The notes below the pieces were generated by a model. That model saw only the letters and a list, made by a program, of their open reading frames with translations, ran no database searches and was not told the origin of the DNA. Both the position numbers and the translations under genes were made by a program. A stretch of 64,000 nucleotides of DNA. Source: Allobogoriella deserti (GTDB taxonomy: Bacteria > Actinomycetota > Actinomycetes > Actinomycetales > Actinomycetaceae). Below are positions 33,253 to 42,498 of the stretch, in pieces (the stretch's first letter is position 1; each line of letters begins with the position of its first letter). The stretch lies in NCBI RefSeq assembly GCF_042680605.1, contig NZ_JBHUEE010000013.1, forward strand, positions 1-64,000. Direction: 5' to 3'.

Positions 33253-34490
33253 AGGCGATCACGGGCGCGGTCCGCATCGCGCGGCGGGAAGGGCTACGAG
33301 CGTTGACCCAGCGCGCCGCCCGGCTCGCCTACCACCGTTCCGGCGCGTGGGAGCTCGACGAGCCGCTGCCGGCCGCCGACATCGCGGACTCCGCGTCCCT
33401 GCGCCTACCGTCCCCGCGTACGCGGCCGGCACGCTCTCACCCGCTGACCATCGGATGGGTCACCACACCCCCGGGCGCCGGCTCCGGTGGGCACACCACG
33501 CTGCTACGCATGGTCGAGGCGGTCGAGCGCGCGGGGCACCGCTGCGTCCTCTTCCTCACGGACCGGTTCGACGGTGATCTCGCCGATCACACCCGCGTGA
33601 TCCGGGAGTGGTGGCCCCAGGTGCGAGCGAGCGTGCGCGACGCGCGGCAGGGCATCACCGGCGTCGACGCCGCCGTGGCGTCGTCGTGGGAGTCAGCGCA
33701 CGTCCTGGCGAGCCGTGGCACCGAGCCGATGCACCGGCTCTACTTCGTGCAGGACTACGAGCCTTGGTTCTACGCGCGCGGCGCGGTCCATGCCCTGGCT
33801 GAAGACACCTACCGGTTCGGCTTCCGGACGATCGCCCTCGGTGAGGCGGTCGCGTCGGCACTGCGCGACGCGCTCGATCTCGAACCCGAGGTCACGAGCT
33901 TCGGCTGCGACACCTCCGTCTACCGCCCGCTGACCGGCGCCGAGCGCACGGGCGTCGTGGCGTATGCGCGGCCAGGTGTGGCCCGCCGCGGATTCGAGCT
34001 CACACGCCTGAGTCTCGCCCGGTTCCACACCCTGCGGCCGGACGTCCCGATCCACCTGTACGGCGACGTCGTCTCCGGCCTACCCTTCCCGGCCGTCCAA
34101 CACGGCCGCCTGACGCCGACGGAGCTCAACGAGCTGTACAACACGTGCGTGGCCGGTGTGGCGCCGTCCTTTACCAACATCTCGCTCGTCGCCGAGGAGA
34201 TGCTCGCTGCGGGCACCGTCCCGGTGGTCAACGATTCGGTCTACGCCCGAGCGGACCTGCCGAACCCGGCGGTCGCCTGGACCCGGCCTACTCCGGACGC
34301 GTTCGCGCAAGCGCTGGCGGACACGCTGGACCATACGGAGCCGGACGTCGCCGAGCGCGCCGCGCGGACGGTCCGCCAGGACGGTTGGTCACGTGCTCAG
34401 GCCGACGTCGTCCGGATCATCGAGGACGAGGTTTACGGCAGGGTGGCCGAGGTTGCCGCCCTGCGTCCGGACGTGGCGGTGAGGCAGTGA
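33249..34490 (+). CDS. WsaF-like glycosyltransferase
   Basis: A 413-aa protein. PGAGSGGHTTLLRMVEAVERAGH at about residues 75-97 (given as PGAGSGGHTTLL, then RMVEAVERAGH) starts a GT-B domain, and the LYFVQDYEPWFYARG motif is typical of the WsaF rhamnosyltransferase family. The C-terminal half shows SFTNISLVAEEMLAAGTVPVV, a GT4-like donor-binding pattern. WsaF of Geobacillus extends a polyrhamnan S-layer glycan, so a deoxyhexose donor is possible but unproven. Overlaps the preceding gene by 4 bases and the following gene by 1 base (TGATG). Confidence 0.78.
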   Translation: MKAITGAVRIARREGLRALTQRAARLAYHRSGAWELDEPLPAADIADSASLRLPSPRTRPARSHPLTIGWVTTPPGAGSGGHTTLLRMVEAVERAGHRCVLFLTDRFDGDLADHTRVIREWWPQVRASVRDARQGITGVDAAVASSWESAHVLASRGTEPMHRLYFVQDYEPWFYARGAVHALAEDTYRFGFRTIALGEAVASALRDALDLEPEVTSFGCDTSVYRPLTGAERTGVVAYARPGVARRGFELTRLSLARFHTLRPDVPIHLYGDVVSGLPFPAVQHGRLTPTELNELYNTCVAGVAPSFTNISLVAEEMLAAGTVPVVNDSVYARADLPNPAVAWTRPTPDAFAQALADTLDHTEPDVAERAARTVRQDGWSRAQADVVRIIEDEVYGRVAEVAALRPDVAVRQ

Positions 34491-35161
34491 TGCTGCGCCG
34501 CACGCTCACCGCCCTGGCACGGCGCTGGTACGTCACGCTCCTCGTCCTCGCGGTTGCGGCCGTCGGGACCTATGAGCTGAATTCCCGGTCGGGTGTCTAT
34601 TCGACCCGCACGACGGTGGCGTTCACGTACTCGTACGACACGCTGCTGACCCCGAACAATTCCTCGAAGCTCGACGACGTCATCGCCTTCGCGGGTGCTG
34701 TGGCCGCGGACGTGGTCCCCGAGCGGCCCCCGGTGCGGTACTCCCAGTCCGACGCTCCGTACTACGGTGCCGGGCTCCGCCAGGGGGTCCTCGTCGGACT
34801 CCTCGATCACGGGAGTCAGTGGGGCCCCAGCTACGGCACCGCGGTGATCATGATCCAGATCGTCGGCCCCACGCAGGACTGGGTGGCCCAGCGCCAAGAG
34901 GCCGCACTCGCGCGCATCGAGGACAGCACCGACGAGCGGAACGCCGCGGGCGCGGACGAACGCCGGATCGTCGCCCGCATCGACCCGCTCAGCACGCGTA
35001 TCGAACACATCGTGCCTTCCCGTTTCACCCAGGTGGCCGCTCTCGGTGCCATCGCGGCCGCCGCGTCCCTCGTTGCCGGCTGGGCGGCGACGTCCCTCGA
35101 CCGACGCTCGAAGCGATCCCTCTCGTCCGCCCCCGCGCAGACGGTTCCGAAGGAGTCATGA
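34490..35161 (+). CDS. Wzz-like membrane protein (first of two)
   Basis: A 223-aa protein with N-terminal (about residues 13-30) and C-terminal (about 180-200) transmembrane helices enclosing an extracytoplasmic domain. This is the topology of Wzz/Wzc-type chain-length regulators. No cytoplasmic tyrosine-kinase domain follows. It starts RRTLTALARRWYVTLLVLAV, similar to the next gene's start. It begins one base into the preceding stop (TGATG) and overlaps the next gene by 4 bases. A role in polysaccharide chain-length control or export is inferred from topology and position. Confidence 0.65.
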   Translation: MLRRTLTALARRWYVTLLVLAVAAVGTYELNSRSGVYSTRTTVAFTYSYDTLLTPNNSSKLDDVIAFAGAVAADVVPERPPVRYSQSDAPYYGAGLRQGVLVGLLDHGSQWGPSYGTAVIMIQIVGPTQDWVAQRQEAALARIEDSTDERNAAGADERRIVARIDPLSTRIEHIVPSRFTQVAALGAIAAAASLVAGWAATSLDRRSKRSLSSAPAQTVPKES

Positions 35162-35940
35162 CCATGACCGTCCAAGACACGCTGCGCGGACTGCTGCGCC
35201 GCTGGTACATCGTCGTCCCCGGGCTGCTCGTCGCCGCAGGCCTCGTCGTGTGGAGTTGGCAGTCGGTGCCACCCGAGTACGAACGCACGTCCCGCCAGCT
35301 CCTCATCCCCGGCGAGGCGAGCCTGCCCGTGGTCGAGGAGGGCGAGGCGAATCCGTTCCTCTACCTCTCCGGCCTCGACTCCGCGGCCGACGTGCTGGTC
35401 AGCGCCGTCGGGTCGGAGGACGTGGTCCGCGACGTCACCGGGCCCTACCCGGGCGCCACGGTCGAGGTAGGCCGCGACCCGCACTCGTCCGGCCCCGTCG
35501 TGATGATCACCGTCGTCGCACAGTCCGACGACGACGCCGGCGCGGTCATGGACGAGATGCTCGTGCGCAGCGGGCAAGTCCTCGCCAACCTTCAGCAGAC
35601 CGAGGAGGTCGACGCCGCCGCGCAGGTCACCATCTCCCCGATCGCCGTCGACAGCGTCGGTGAACCGAAGGAACGGAGCCGGCTCGTGTATGCCGGTGCG
35701 GCCGGTGCCGGCACTGCCCTGATGACTCTGGTGCTCGCCGCTGCGGTGGACGGCCTGGCCCGCCGCCCGCGACGGGACGGGCGTACCCGCTCCGACCGGG
35801 GCGCACCTGACACGGACCCGGACCCCAACGAGGCCACCGACGTCCAGCACCCCGGGGACGGATTCAGCGTCGAGATCGTCAAACTCCTCGACGACGCCGC
35901 GACCGCGGAGGCACGGCACCGGGAGAGTCCCCGACCGTGA
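35158..35940 (+). CDS. Wzz-like membrane protein (second of two)
   Basis: A 260-aa protein with a short basic N-terminus, a helix at about residues 17-34, an extracytoplasmic region, a second helix near residues 180-198 and a 60-residue Asp/Arg-rich cytoplasmic tail. LLRRWYIVVPGLLVAAG resembles the start of the preceding protein, so the pair may be ancient tandem paralogues with a shared role. ATG 35158 has AAGGAG upstream and overlaps the preceding stop. ATG 35164 is an alternative. No kinase domain is present. Confidence 0.65.
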   Translation: MTMTVQDTLRGLLRRWYIVVPGLLVAAGLVVWSWQSVPPEYERTSRQLLIPGEASLPVVEEGEANPFLYLSGLDSAADVLVSAVGSEDVVRDVTGPYPGATVEVGRDPHSSGPVVMITVVAQSDDDAGAVMDEMLVRSGQVLANLQQTEEVDAAAQVTISPIAVDSVGEPKERSRLVYAGAAGAGTALMTLVLAAAVDGLARRPRRDGRTRSDRGAPDTDPDPNEATDVQHPGDGFSVEIVKLLDDAATAEARHRESPRP

Positions 35941-37295
35941 GCGCCACCCTGCTGCGACCGGCAGCTGAGACACCGCCGTCCGCACGACCACCGGCACGGC
36001 GCGGGTCCGCTCTGACGATGGTGACGGTCTACCTCGCCCTCCTCATCGGCTGGCCGTCGTCCGTCACGATCTCGGCCTTCGGGTCGCTGGGCAGGCCCGC
36101 CGTGCTCTGGGGTCTCGGTCTTCTGGTGTGGTGGGTGCTCACCCGGCTGCAGGAGGGCGACGACCGGGGCACGCAGCGGCGGCCCCAACCGGTCAGGTGG
36201 GCGTACGGGGCGCTGCTGGTCGTCGTCCTCATCAGCTTCGCCGCCGCGATGTTCCGCGGGCAACCGGGTGACCAGGTCACCGTCGCGATCTCCTCGGTCC
36301 TGCGCATCCTGTCCTGGGGTGGGGTGTTGCTCGTCCTGGCGGACGGGATTCGTACCCGGGAGGAGTTGGAGCAGCTCCTCGGGCGACTGACGCTGGCGGG
36401 TACTCTGCTGGCCGGCCTCGGACTGCTGCAGTTCGTTCTCCAGCAGAGCATGCTCGACTGGTTCGGCAACCTCCCTGGGCTGAGCGCGGACCTCGGCGGC
36501 GTCGACTCAAGAGGCGCATTCACCCGGGCGGCGGGCACCGCCGCGCATCCACTGGAGTACACCGCCGTGATCTGCGCTGTCCTTCCGCTCGCGGTCACCG
36601 TCGGCCTTGCTCGAGCCCGTGCCGGCCGCGGCCGGTTGCCCTGGACGTGGATTCCCGCCGGTGTCCTGGTGCTCGCGGCTTTGCTGTCGGTCTCACGGTC
36701 CGCCGTCGTCGGGCTCGTCGTGGCCGTGCTCCTCTCACTGCCGGCCTTGCCACGCACGTACCGCTGGATCGTCGCGCTCTCGTGCATGGGTGCCGTGATG
36801 GCGGTGATAGCACTCGTGCCTGGGATGTACGGCACGATGACGGAGTTGTTCACCGGCGCGACCGAAGACCCGTCGACGCTCTCGCGTACCAATGCGCTCG
36901 CCCACGTGCCGGACTTCGTCGCCGCGAGTCCGGTGATCGGCCTGGCCTTCGGGACGTTCCTCCCGCGCTATTACATCTTCGACAACCAGTGGGTCCTGCT
37001 CACGTTGGAACTGGGCCTCGTCGGAGCCGCAGCGTTCACGCTGCTGGTGCTCAGCGCCGTGTGGAGCAGCGCGAACGCCGCGCGGAGAGCGGCCGCACCT
37101 GGTCCCGACGCTGTCGCACGTGGCATTGCAGCCTCGATGCTCACGGTCTCCGTGATGTTCCTCTTCTTCGACGGTCTGAGCTTCACGATGTCCGGCGGCA
37201 TGTTCTTCCTGCTCGCCGGCGCTGCGGCCGCCGCGCGCGCAGTCGCACGCCCGGGCCACCCCGCCACGCGGGTACGTTCCCGGAACGTGACATGA
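35937..37295 (+). CDS. O-antigen ligase/polymerase-like protein (Wzy type)
   Basis: A 452-aa integral membrane protein with about 11-12 hydrophobic segments. The long periplasmic-type loop contains RGAFTRAAGTAAHPLEYTAV, a region typical of the Wzy_C/WaaL family, in which the Arg and His are functional in homologues. It probably polymerises lipid-linked repeat units. The start is GTG 35937, overlapping the previous stop by 4 bases. The gene partners flippase and Wzz-like genes, completing a Wzx/Wzy-type set. Confidence 0.82.
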   Translation: MSATLLRPAAETPPSARPPARRGSALTMVTVYLALLIGWPSSVTISAFGSLGRPAVLWGLGLLVWWVLTRLQEGDDRGTQRRPQPVRWAYGALLVVVLISFAAAMFRGQPGDQVTVAISSVLRILSWGGVLLVLADGIRTREELEQLLGRLTLAGTLLAGLGLLQFVLQQSMLDWFGNLPGLSADLGGVDSRGAFTRAAGTAAHPLEYTAVICAVLPLAVTVGLARARAGRGRLPWTWIPAGVLVLAALLSVSRSAVVGLVVAVLLSLPALPRTYRWIVALSCMGAVMAVIALVPGMYGTMTELFTGATEDPSTLSRTNALAHVPDFVAASPVIGLAFGTFLPRYYIFDNQWVLLTLELGLVGAAAFTLLVLSAVWSSANAARRAAAPGPDAVARGIAASMLTVSVMFLFFDGLSFTMSGGMFFLLAGAAAAARAVARPGHPATRVRSRNVT

Positions 37296-38203
37296 CGTAC
37301 GGGCCGCTGACCGCCCCCTCCGGGGACGAACTCGAGATTCTCACACCGAGTTACGCACCAGACCTCGAACTCTGCCGCGACCTGGTGGCAAGCGTGCGGC
37401 GCTTCGCTCCCACGGGCACACGACATCGCATCATCGTCCCGGAACACGACCGGGACCTCTTCGCCCCACTGGCGAACGCCACGGTGAGCGTCGAGACCGT
37501 TCAGGACGTCCTGCCGGGTGCGCTGCGCCGGCTACCCCGCATGAACACCTGGATCGACATCCACGCCCCCTGGCCGCCGGTGCGCGGGTGGGTCGCTCAG
37601 CAACTCGTCAAGCTCGCGGCCGTCGCGGCGAGCCCCGCCCGCTCGGTCCTCGTCGTCGACTCCGACGTCGTATTTGTCCGTCCGTTCGCGCTGCGTGACT
37701 ACACCGCCGGCGCTTCCCAGGTGCTCTATCGCTTGCCCGACGCGGTGGACCGTCGGATGTCACGGCATATGCTGTGGGATGACACCGCCAGGCAACTCCT
37801 CGGCCTTCCGGCGACCGCGACCGCCCGGCGTCACGATTACATCTGCTGGCCCTGCCTGTGGAACCCCGCGGTGGTACGAGGGATGCTCCAGCGGGTCTCC
37901 GCACAGGCCGGTGGCCGTCCTTGGACGCGCGTGATCGGGCGCTGCCTGCACGTCTCCGAGATGGTCCTCTACGGGGTCTTCGTCGATGAGATCGTCTCCG
38001 ACACCGAGGTCGTCACACACATCGACGAGATGCGGTGCCTGACCCAACCCGACGAGGTTGCCTTCGATCACTCGGCGATGGACCAGTTCATCGCAGGCCT
38101 GAGGCCCCGAGATGTCGCAGTGATGGTCTCGGCACGGTCCGGGACCCCGCTCCAGGTCCGGCGGGAGGCGATCCTGCGCGCGACCTCAGCCCTCGGACAG
38201 TAA
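37292..38203 (+). CDS. DUF6492-family protein, probable glycosyltransferase-like
   Basis: A 303-aa soluble protein. The LVVDSDVVFVRPF stretch near residue 125 resembles a GT-A DXD motif (DSD). EILTPSYAPDLELCRDLV at the N-terminus resembles the GT-A beginning. This matches a domain-of-unknown-function family (DUF6492) common in polysaccharide loci. The ATG at 37292 overlaps the polymerase stop by 4 bases. It is the last gene of the plus-strand operon, and its end overlaps the end of the convergent GT2 gene by 18 bases. Confidence 0.7.
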   Translation: MTYGPLTAPSGDELEILTPSYAPDLELCRDLVASVRRFAPTGTRHRIIVPEHDRDLFAPLANATVSVETVQDVLPGALRRLPRMNTWIDIHAPWPPVRGWVAQQLVKLAAVAASPARSVLVVDSDVVFVRPFALRDYTAGASQVLYRLPDAVDRRMSRHMLWDDTARQLLGLPATATARRHDYICWPCLWNPAVVRGMLQRVSAQAGGRPWTRVIGRCLHVSEMVLYGVFVDEIVSDTEVVTHIDEMRCLTQPDEVAFDHSAMDQFIAGLRPRDVAVMVSARSGTPLQVRREAILRATSALGQ

Positions 38204-39973
38204 AGCGACGCGGCTAGAGTCGTCCCTCTCCCAACGCTGGGCCGGGCGCGCCGCCACGGCACGCCTGGCGCGCAGCGTGCACACGCAGTAGACCGCGGCG
38301 TCCCACATGCTCATCGGCCCACGGACGGTGCAGGCCAGGCTCCGTAGGGTGCGGCGCCCGGTGTCGACCCCCTGCTCGGTCGCGCCACGGCGCACCCGGG
38401 CAAGGATGGTGACGAGCGCGGAAGTCGTGCGCGGCACACGGACCCGAACCGGGGCAGCGGGGGCGAACGACTTCTCTGCGTGGGCAAAGCTGAGGTCGAC
38501 GTAGACATCGTCGGCCGTCAGTTCGGGGAACGAACCGATCCTCGCGGCTCCTGCGGAATTGACGGCATAGACCCCGGCGCCCCACAGGGCCGTGGACAGT
38601 TCCGGGACACGTGCCCGGGCCCGGTAGTAGGCGCGGACCAGGGGAGCCGCGCCGTCGGTGTCGTAGACGAACGGCGGCCGGGCCGCAAGCACTCCCGGGC
38701 GTCCCAGCACCCGGGCGAGCGTACGGATCGTGGCCGGGGCGAGCTCGATGTCGGCGTCGAGGAAGACCACCGGATCGGTGATCGCCTCGCGGAGCCCGAG
38801 ATTCAGCGCCGCCGGCTTCGAGCCTTCCTCAAGCTCGGAGACCCGGACACCGGGAAAGGCGCGGGCGCGCGTCGCGGTGTCGTCGCGGCAACCGTTGCAC
38901 ACCACGTGCACGTCGAGGCTCCCAGCGGCCGTGGCCGGGGCGAGCGAGGCCAGCGTCCGCTCGATGACGGAGGCCTCGTTGTAGGCCGGGATGACCACCG
39001 ACGCGATCGGCCCACGGGCACCCGTGCCGTACCAGGTCGCGCCAGGCAGTTCGTCCCAGCGGCGTTCGTCGCGCAGGTACGTCAGGCACGTGCGGTGTGA
39101 GGCCGACCGCGGCGCGCGCAGCGCGGCCCCCAGTGTCATCGCGGCGCGGTACAGCCCGGCCCGGCGCGGGGCGTGCTTGCGCATGTAGCGCACCCGGTTG
39201 ACGGCGAGCAGGGCGTCGAGCTGCGCAGAGGAGCCCGAGCCGCCGAGCCGGTGCCGCACGACGGCATCGGGGGTGAACTGCACCCGGTAGCCGGCCTCGC
39301 GCATACGGCGGCAGTAGTCGGTCTCCTCCGAGTAGAGGAAGAAGCGCTCGTCCCACTCCCCGACCTCGGCGGCGGCGTCGGCGGAGACGAGGAGGGCGGC
39401 GCCGGTCGCCCAGGCCACCGCGTGGGCGCATTCGTACGCACTCGCCGCGCGCACCCATTCGGTCAGCCACGCCGGCCGCGGCAGCGGGCCGAGGACAGCG
39501 TCGCCGAACGCACGCAGCACGGTGGGCTCGTGGTACAGCGACTCGGCCGGCCGGCCCTCGCCGTCGAGGATGCGGGGCACGACGATGCCGGCGTCCGGTA
39601 CTCGGCGGAGCTCGTCGAGCATGGCGCGCACGGCCCCGGGCAGGACCCGCAGGTCCGGGTTCAGCACCAGGTAGGCCTCCGCCTGACCGGCGTGTTCGAG
39701 GCCGGTGTTGACCCCGGCGGCGTAGCCGAGATTGCCGTCGGACGGTACCGCGAGAACGTCCTCGTGGGTACGGACCACGTCGAGGGTCGCCGATCCGGGC
39801 GAGTTGTCGGCGACGATCACGCGCAGCCGCACCTCGCGGGCCTCGTGCCGCAACGTCTCCAGCAGCGGGCCGATGTCCGCCGCGCTGTTGTAGGTCACGA
39901 CGACGGCCGCGACGTCGGCCGGTCCGTCACGGACGAACCGGCCGACGTCGGACCCGCGGCTCCGCTCAGCCAT
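38186..39973 (-). CDS. Two-domain GT2 glycosyltransferase
   Basis: A 595-aa protein with two GT-A modules in tandem. The first (residues 20-270) starts AAVVVTYNSAADIGPLL with a LVLNPDLRV motif and resembles rhamnosyltransferases. The second (residues 330-560) starts ASVVIPAYNEASVIERTL and has a FLDADIEL motif. Two active sites in one protein suggest it adds two successive sugars or is a fusion of genes separate in other loci. ATG 39973 overlaps the stop of the WecB-like gene by 8 bases, so it is the third and last gene of a minus-strand operon. Confidence 0.83.
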   Translation of the reverse strand: MAERSRGSDVGRFVRDGPADVAAVVVTYNSAADIGPLLETLRHEAREVRLRVIVADNSPGSATLDVVRTHEDVLAVPSDGNLGYAAGVNTGLEHAGQAEAYLVLNPDLRVLPGAVRAMLDELRRVPDAGIVVPRILDGEGRPAESLYHEPTVLRAFGDAVLGPLPRPAWLTEWVRAASAYECAHAVAWATGAALLVSADAAAEVGEWDERFFLYSEETDYCRRMREAGYRVQFTPDAVVRHRLGGSGSSAQLDALLAVNRVRYMRKHAPRRAGLYRAAMTLGAALRAPRSASHRTCLTYLRDERRWDELPGATWYGTGARGPIASVVIPAYNEASVIERTLASLAPATAAGSLDVHVVCNGCRDDTATRARAFPGVRVSELEEGSKPAALNLGLREAITDPVVFLDADIELAPATIRTLARVLGRPGVLAARPPFVYDTDGAAPLVRAYYRARARVPELSTALWGAGVYAVNSAGAARIGSFPELTADDVYVDLSFAHAEKSFAPAAPVRVRVPRTTSALVTILARVRRGATEQGVDTGRRTLRSLACTVRGPMSMWDAAVYCVCTLRARRAVAARPAQRWERDDSSRVALLSEG

Positions 39974-40943
39974 GTCCGCGAGCCATGACAGGACGGCGCA
40001 GGGCCAGGTAGGCCGGAGGGCCCTGGATCAGGTACCGGCGGGCCAGGCGCCGCGGTTCGAGCATGAGCCGCCAGGCCCACTCCAGCCCGGCGTCGGAGAT
40101 CCACTGCGGGGCCCGGGAGACGCGACCGGCGAGGAAGTCGACGACGGCGCCGAATGCCAGCAACGCGCCCGCCCCGGTTCCGGCGCCGAACTCGGCGATC
40201 CACCGTTCCTGGCGCGGTTTGCCCAGGCAGACCACGAGAATGTCGGTACCGGCAGCCCGGATCTCGGCGGCAAGCTCGGCGCTGCCGGACGCGGAGTCGA
40301 GCACGCGCCGTTCGGGCGTCCAATGACCGCTCAGCCGCAGGCTCGGCCAGTCGGCGGCGACCCGGCTGCGCAACGCGGCGCCGACCTCGGGCATCCCGCC
40401 GAGCACTCCGACCGAGACGCCGGTGGCTGTGGCCATGTCGAGAACGGGGGCGATGAGGTCGGAGCCGGAGAGCTTCGGGAACTCGGTGCCGGTCAGGCGC
40501 CGGGCGTGGTGGGCGATCGGCGCCCCATCGATGAGATTGAGCCACTCGACCGGATCAGTCGCGGTGATCTGCCGACCGACGTCCCCGGAGCGCGTGCCGA
40601 AATGGTGGATGTGGTCGAGGTTGATCGAGACGACGCCGAGCGGTCGGGCGCCACGGTGGGCCGCGGCGTCGGCGATGAGCGCCAGGGCCCGCTCCTGGTC
40701 GACGAGGTGGGTCCGTACCCCGCCGGTGAGGACCCACAGCACGCCATCGGTCAGGTCGTGCGGTGGAAACTCCGGGGTCGGTGGCAACGCCGCGGGTGCC
40801 GGCTTGACCGGTGCCGCGGGTGGCGCCGTCGCCGGCGTCACTGTTGTGAGGGGGACAGGATCCGAAAGTCTCGTCGCCGAGACCGCTGCCGGAGCGGGCG
40901 GGGCGGGCACGGAGAGGATCTCAGGGTGGACGGTGTCAGTCAT
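39966..40943 (-). CDS. WecB/TagA/CpsF-family glycosyltransferase
   Basis: A 325-aa protein. The first 75 residues are Ala/Pro-rich and probably disordered. The GT26 domain shows SINLDHIHHFG, TGTEFPKLSGSDLIAPVLD and VVCLGKPRQERWIAEF, the family pattern with the Gly-rich C-terminal part. Members such as TagA transfer N-acetylmannosamine, and WecG transfers ManNAcA, to lipid-linked GlcNAc. It starts in the second gene position of a minus-strand operon (overlap TGATG with the initiating transferase), so it likely adds the second sugar. Confidence 0.88.
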   Translation of the reverse strand: MTDTVHPEILSVPAPPAPAAVSATRLSDPVPLTTVTPATAPPAAPVKPAPAALPPTPEFPPHDLTDGVLWVLTGGVRTHLVDQERALALIADAAAHRGARPLGVVSINLDHIHHFGTRSGDVGRQITATDPVEWLNLIDGAPIAHHARRLTGTEFPKLSGSDLIAPVLDMATATGVSVGVLGGMPEVGAALRSRVAADWPSLRLSGHWTPERRVLDSASGSAELAAEIRAAGTDILVVCLGKPRQERWIAEFGAGTGAGALLAFGAVVDFLAGRVSRAPQWISDAGLEWAWRLMLEPRRLARRYLIQGPPAYLALRRPVMARGHG

Positions 40944-42454
40944 CAGTAAGCCCCTTCGGGGCGCACCACGACGTTGACGGTGCGCCACATGAGGATGAGG
41001 TCGTTGAGGAGGGACCAGTTCTCGACGTAGTGGAGATCGAGCCGGACGCTCTGTTCCCAGGCGAGGTCACTGCGGCCACTGACCTGCCAGGGGCCCGTGA
41101 TGCCAGGGCGCACGTACAGCCGGCGCACCACCGAGCCGTCGTAGGCGGTGACTTCGCTGGGCAACGGCGGCCGTGGGCCGACGACGCTCATGTCACCGCG
41201 CAGCACGTTCCAGAACTGGGGAAGCTCGTCGAGCGAGTAGCGCCGCAGGATCCGCCCGACTCGGGTGATCCGCGGATCGTCCTTGAGCTTGAACAGCGGC
41301 CCGGCACCGTCGTTGCGGTCGAGCAGCATGGCGCGGTCCTGCTCGGCGCGCGCCGTCATGGTGCGGAACTTGACCATGCGGAACGTGCGCCCGTCCCGGC
41401 CCACACGGTCCTGCCAGAACAGCACGGGTCCCGGTGAGTCGAGGCGGATCGCGAGGGCGAGCAGCGGTGTGACAGCGGCGATCGGGACGAGGGCGAGCGT
41501 CGCCACGGCGATGTCGAACGCCCGCTTGATGATGTGCTGGCCGCCGTCGTAGGTGGGGATGCGCACCCGGACGAGCGGCAGGCCCTCGACATCCTGCAGT
41601 GAGATCCGCGGCTCCGCGACGTCGGTGAGGCCGTGCGAGAGGACCAGCTCGGCGGCCGTTCCTTCGAGCTGCCAGGCCAGGCGCTTGACGAAGCGGGGGT
41701 CGGAGTACGGGCGGCTGCCGACGACGATGGTGTCCGCCCCGAGCCGGGCGGCCTCGGCGGCCACCGCCGCGGGGTCCGCCGGCGTGGCGCTGTCGAGCAC
41801 CACTGAGCCGACGAGCAGGTAACCGCTCGACCCGTCGTTGCCGAGAAACTCGGCGATGGTGTCGATGTCGGACCGGGACCCGACGACGACGGCGTGCGCC
41901 ACCGCCCGCGAGGTGCGGCGCTGACGCAGCAGCCACTGCCGCCAGCACCACCGTCCGGCCACCAGACCGATCAGGCCGAGCGGGAGCGCGAGGAGCACGT
42001 AGGGCCGCAGTCCCGCCTGCCCTGCGACGACGAATCCGCACCCGAGCAGCCCGAAGGTCAGCAACGTGGCACGAACCAGCCGCGTGTACTCCAGTGCCCC
42101 GGACCCCGTGAGCTGGGGGGAACGCGTACCGGTGAACTTCAGCAGGCCGAGCCAGCACAGCACCACCAGGACGCCGGCGATCAGCAATCCGGCCTCGAGC
42201 TCGCCGATCTGCGCGGCGAGAGCGAGCGTCGCGGTGACCGCGCCGGTGATGACGGCTGAGTCCGTCAACTCCAAGCGACGGGCGTACCGGCGTTCCCACC
42301 GTCGCCGCCGCAGCAGGCTCGCCGTCTCGCGGGGGGAGGCCGCGCCGGCGACCACACTGGGCTCGGGCCGCTGTTGCGGCGAACGCAGGCGCCGCGGCGG
42401 CCGCAGCAGCGGCTTCTGTGCCGGCGCCGGCGACGCGTGGGCGACGTCCGTCAT
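40943..42454 (-). CDS. Polyprenyl-phosphate sugar phosphotransferase (initiating enzyme)
   Basis: A 503-aa membrane protein of the WcaJ/WbaP type. Four N-terminal transmembrane helices (about residues 65-170) and a Rossmann-like domain are followed by the C-terminal catalytic domain: KRAFDIAVATLALVP, VLFWQDRVGRDGRTF, KFRTM, and the DELPQFWNVLRGDMSVVGPRPP signature. It transfers a sugar phosphate to undecaprenyl phosphate, starting polymer synthesis. The start is ATG 42454, taken because the N-terminal stretch before the first helix is otherwise unsupported; GGGGG lies upstream. An unusual hairpin at 42499-42534 would sit in its 5' untranslated region. Confidence 0.9.
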   Translation of the reverse strand: MTDVAHASPAPAQKPLLRPPRRLRSPQQRPEPSVVAGAASPRETASLLRRRRWERRYARRLELTDSAVITGAVTATLALAAQIGELEAGLLIAGVLVVLCWLGLLKFTGTRSPQLTGSGALEYTRLVRATLLTFGLLGCGFVVAGQAGLRPYVLLALPLGLIGLVAGRWCWRQWLLRQRRTSRAVAHAVVVGSRSDIDTIAEFLGNDGSSGYLLVGSVVLDSATPADPAAVAAEAARLGADTIVVGSRPYSDPRFVKRLAWQLEGTAAELVLSHGLTDVAEPRISLQDVEGLPLVRVRIPTYDGGQHIIKRAFDIAVATLALVPIAAVTPLLALAIRLDSPGPVLFWQDRVGRDGRTFRMVKFRTMTARAEQDRAMLLDRNDGAGPLFKLKDDPRITRVGRILRRYSLDELPQFWNVLRGDMSVVGPRPPLPSEVTAYDGSVVRRLYVRPGITGPWQVSGRSDLAWEQSVRLDLHYVENWSLLNDLILMWRTVNVVVRPEGAY

Positions 42455-42498
42455 CGCAACCCCCGAGCTCTCGACGACCGCTCGGCGGCTGACCGGGC

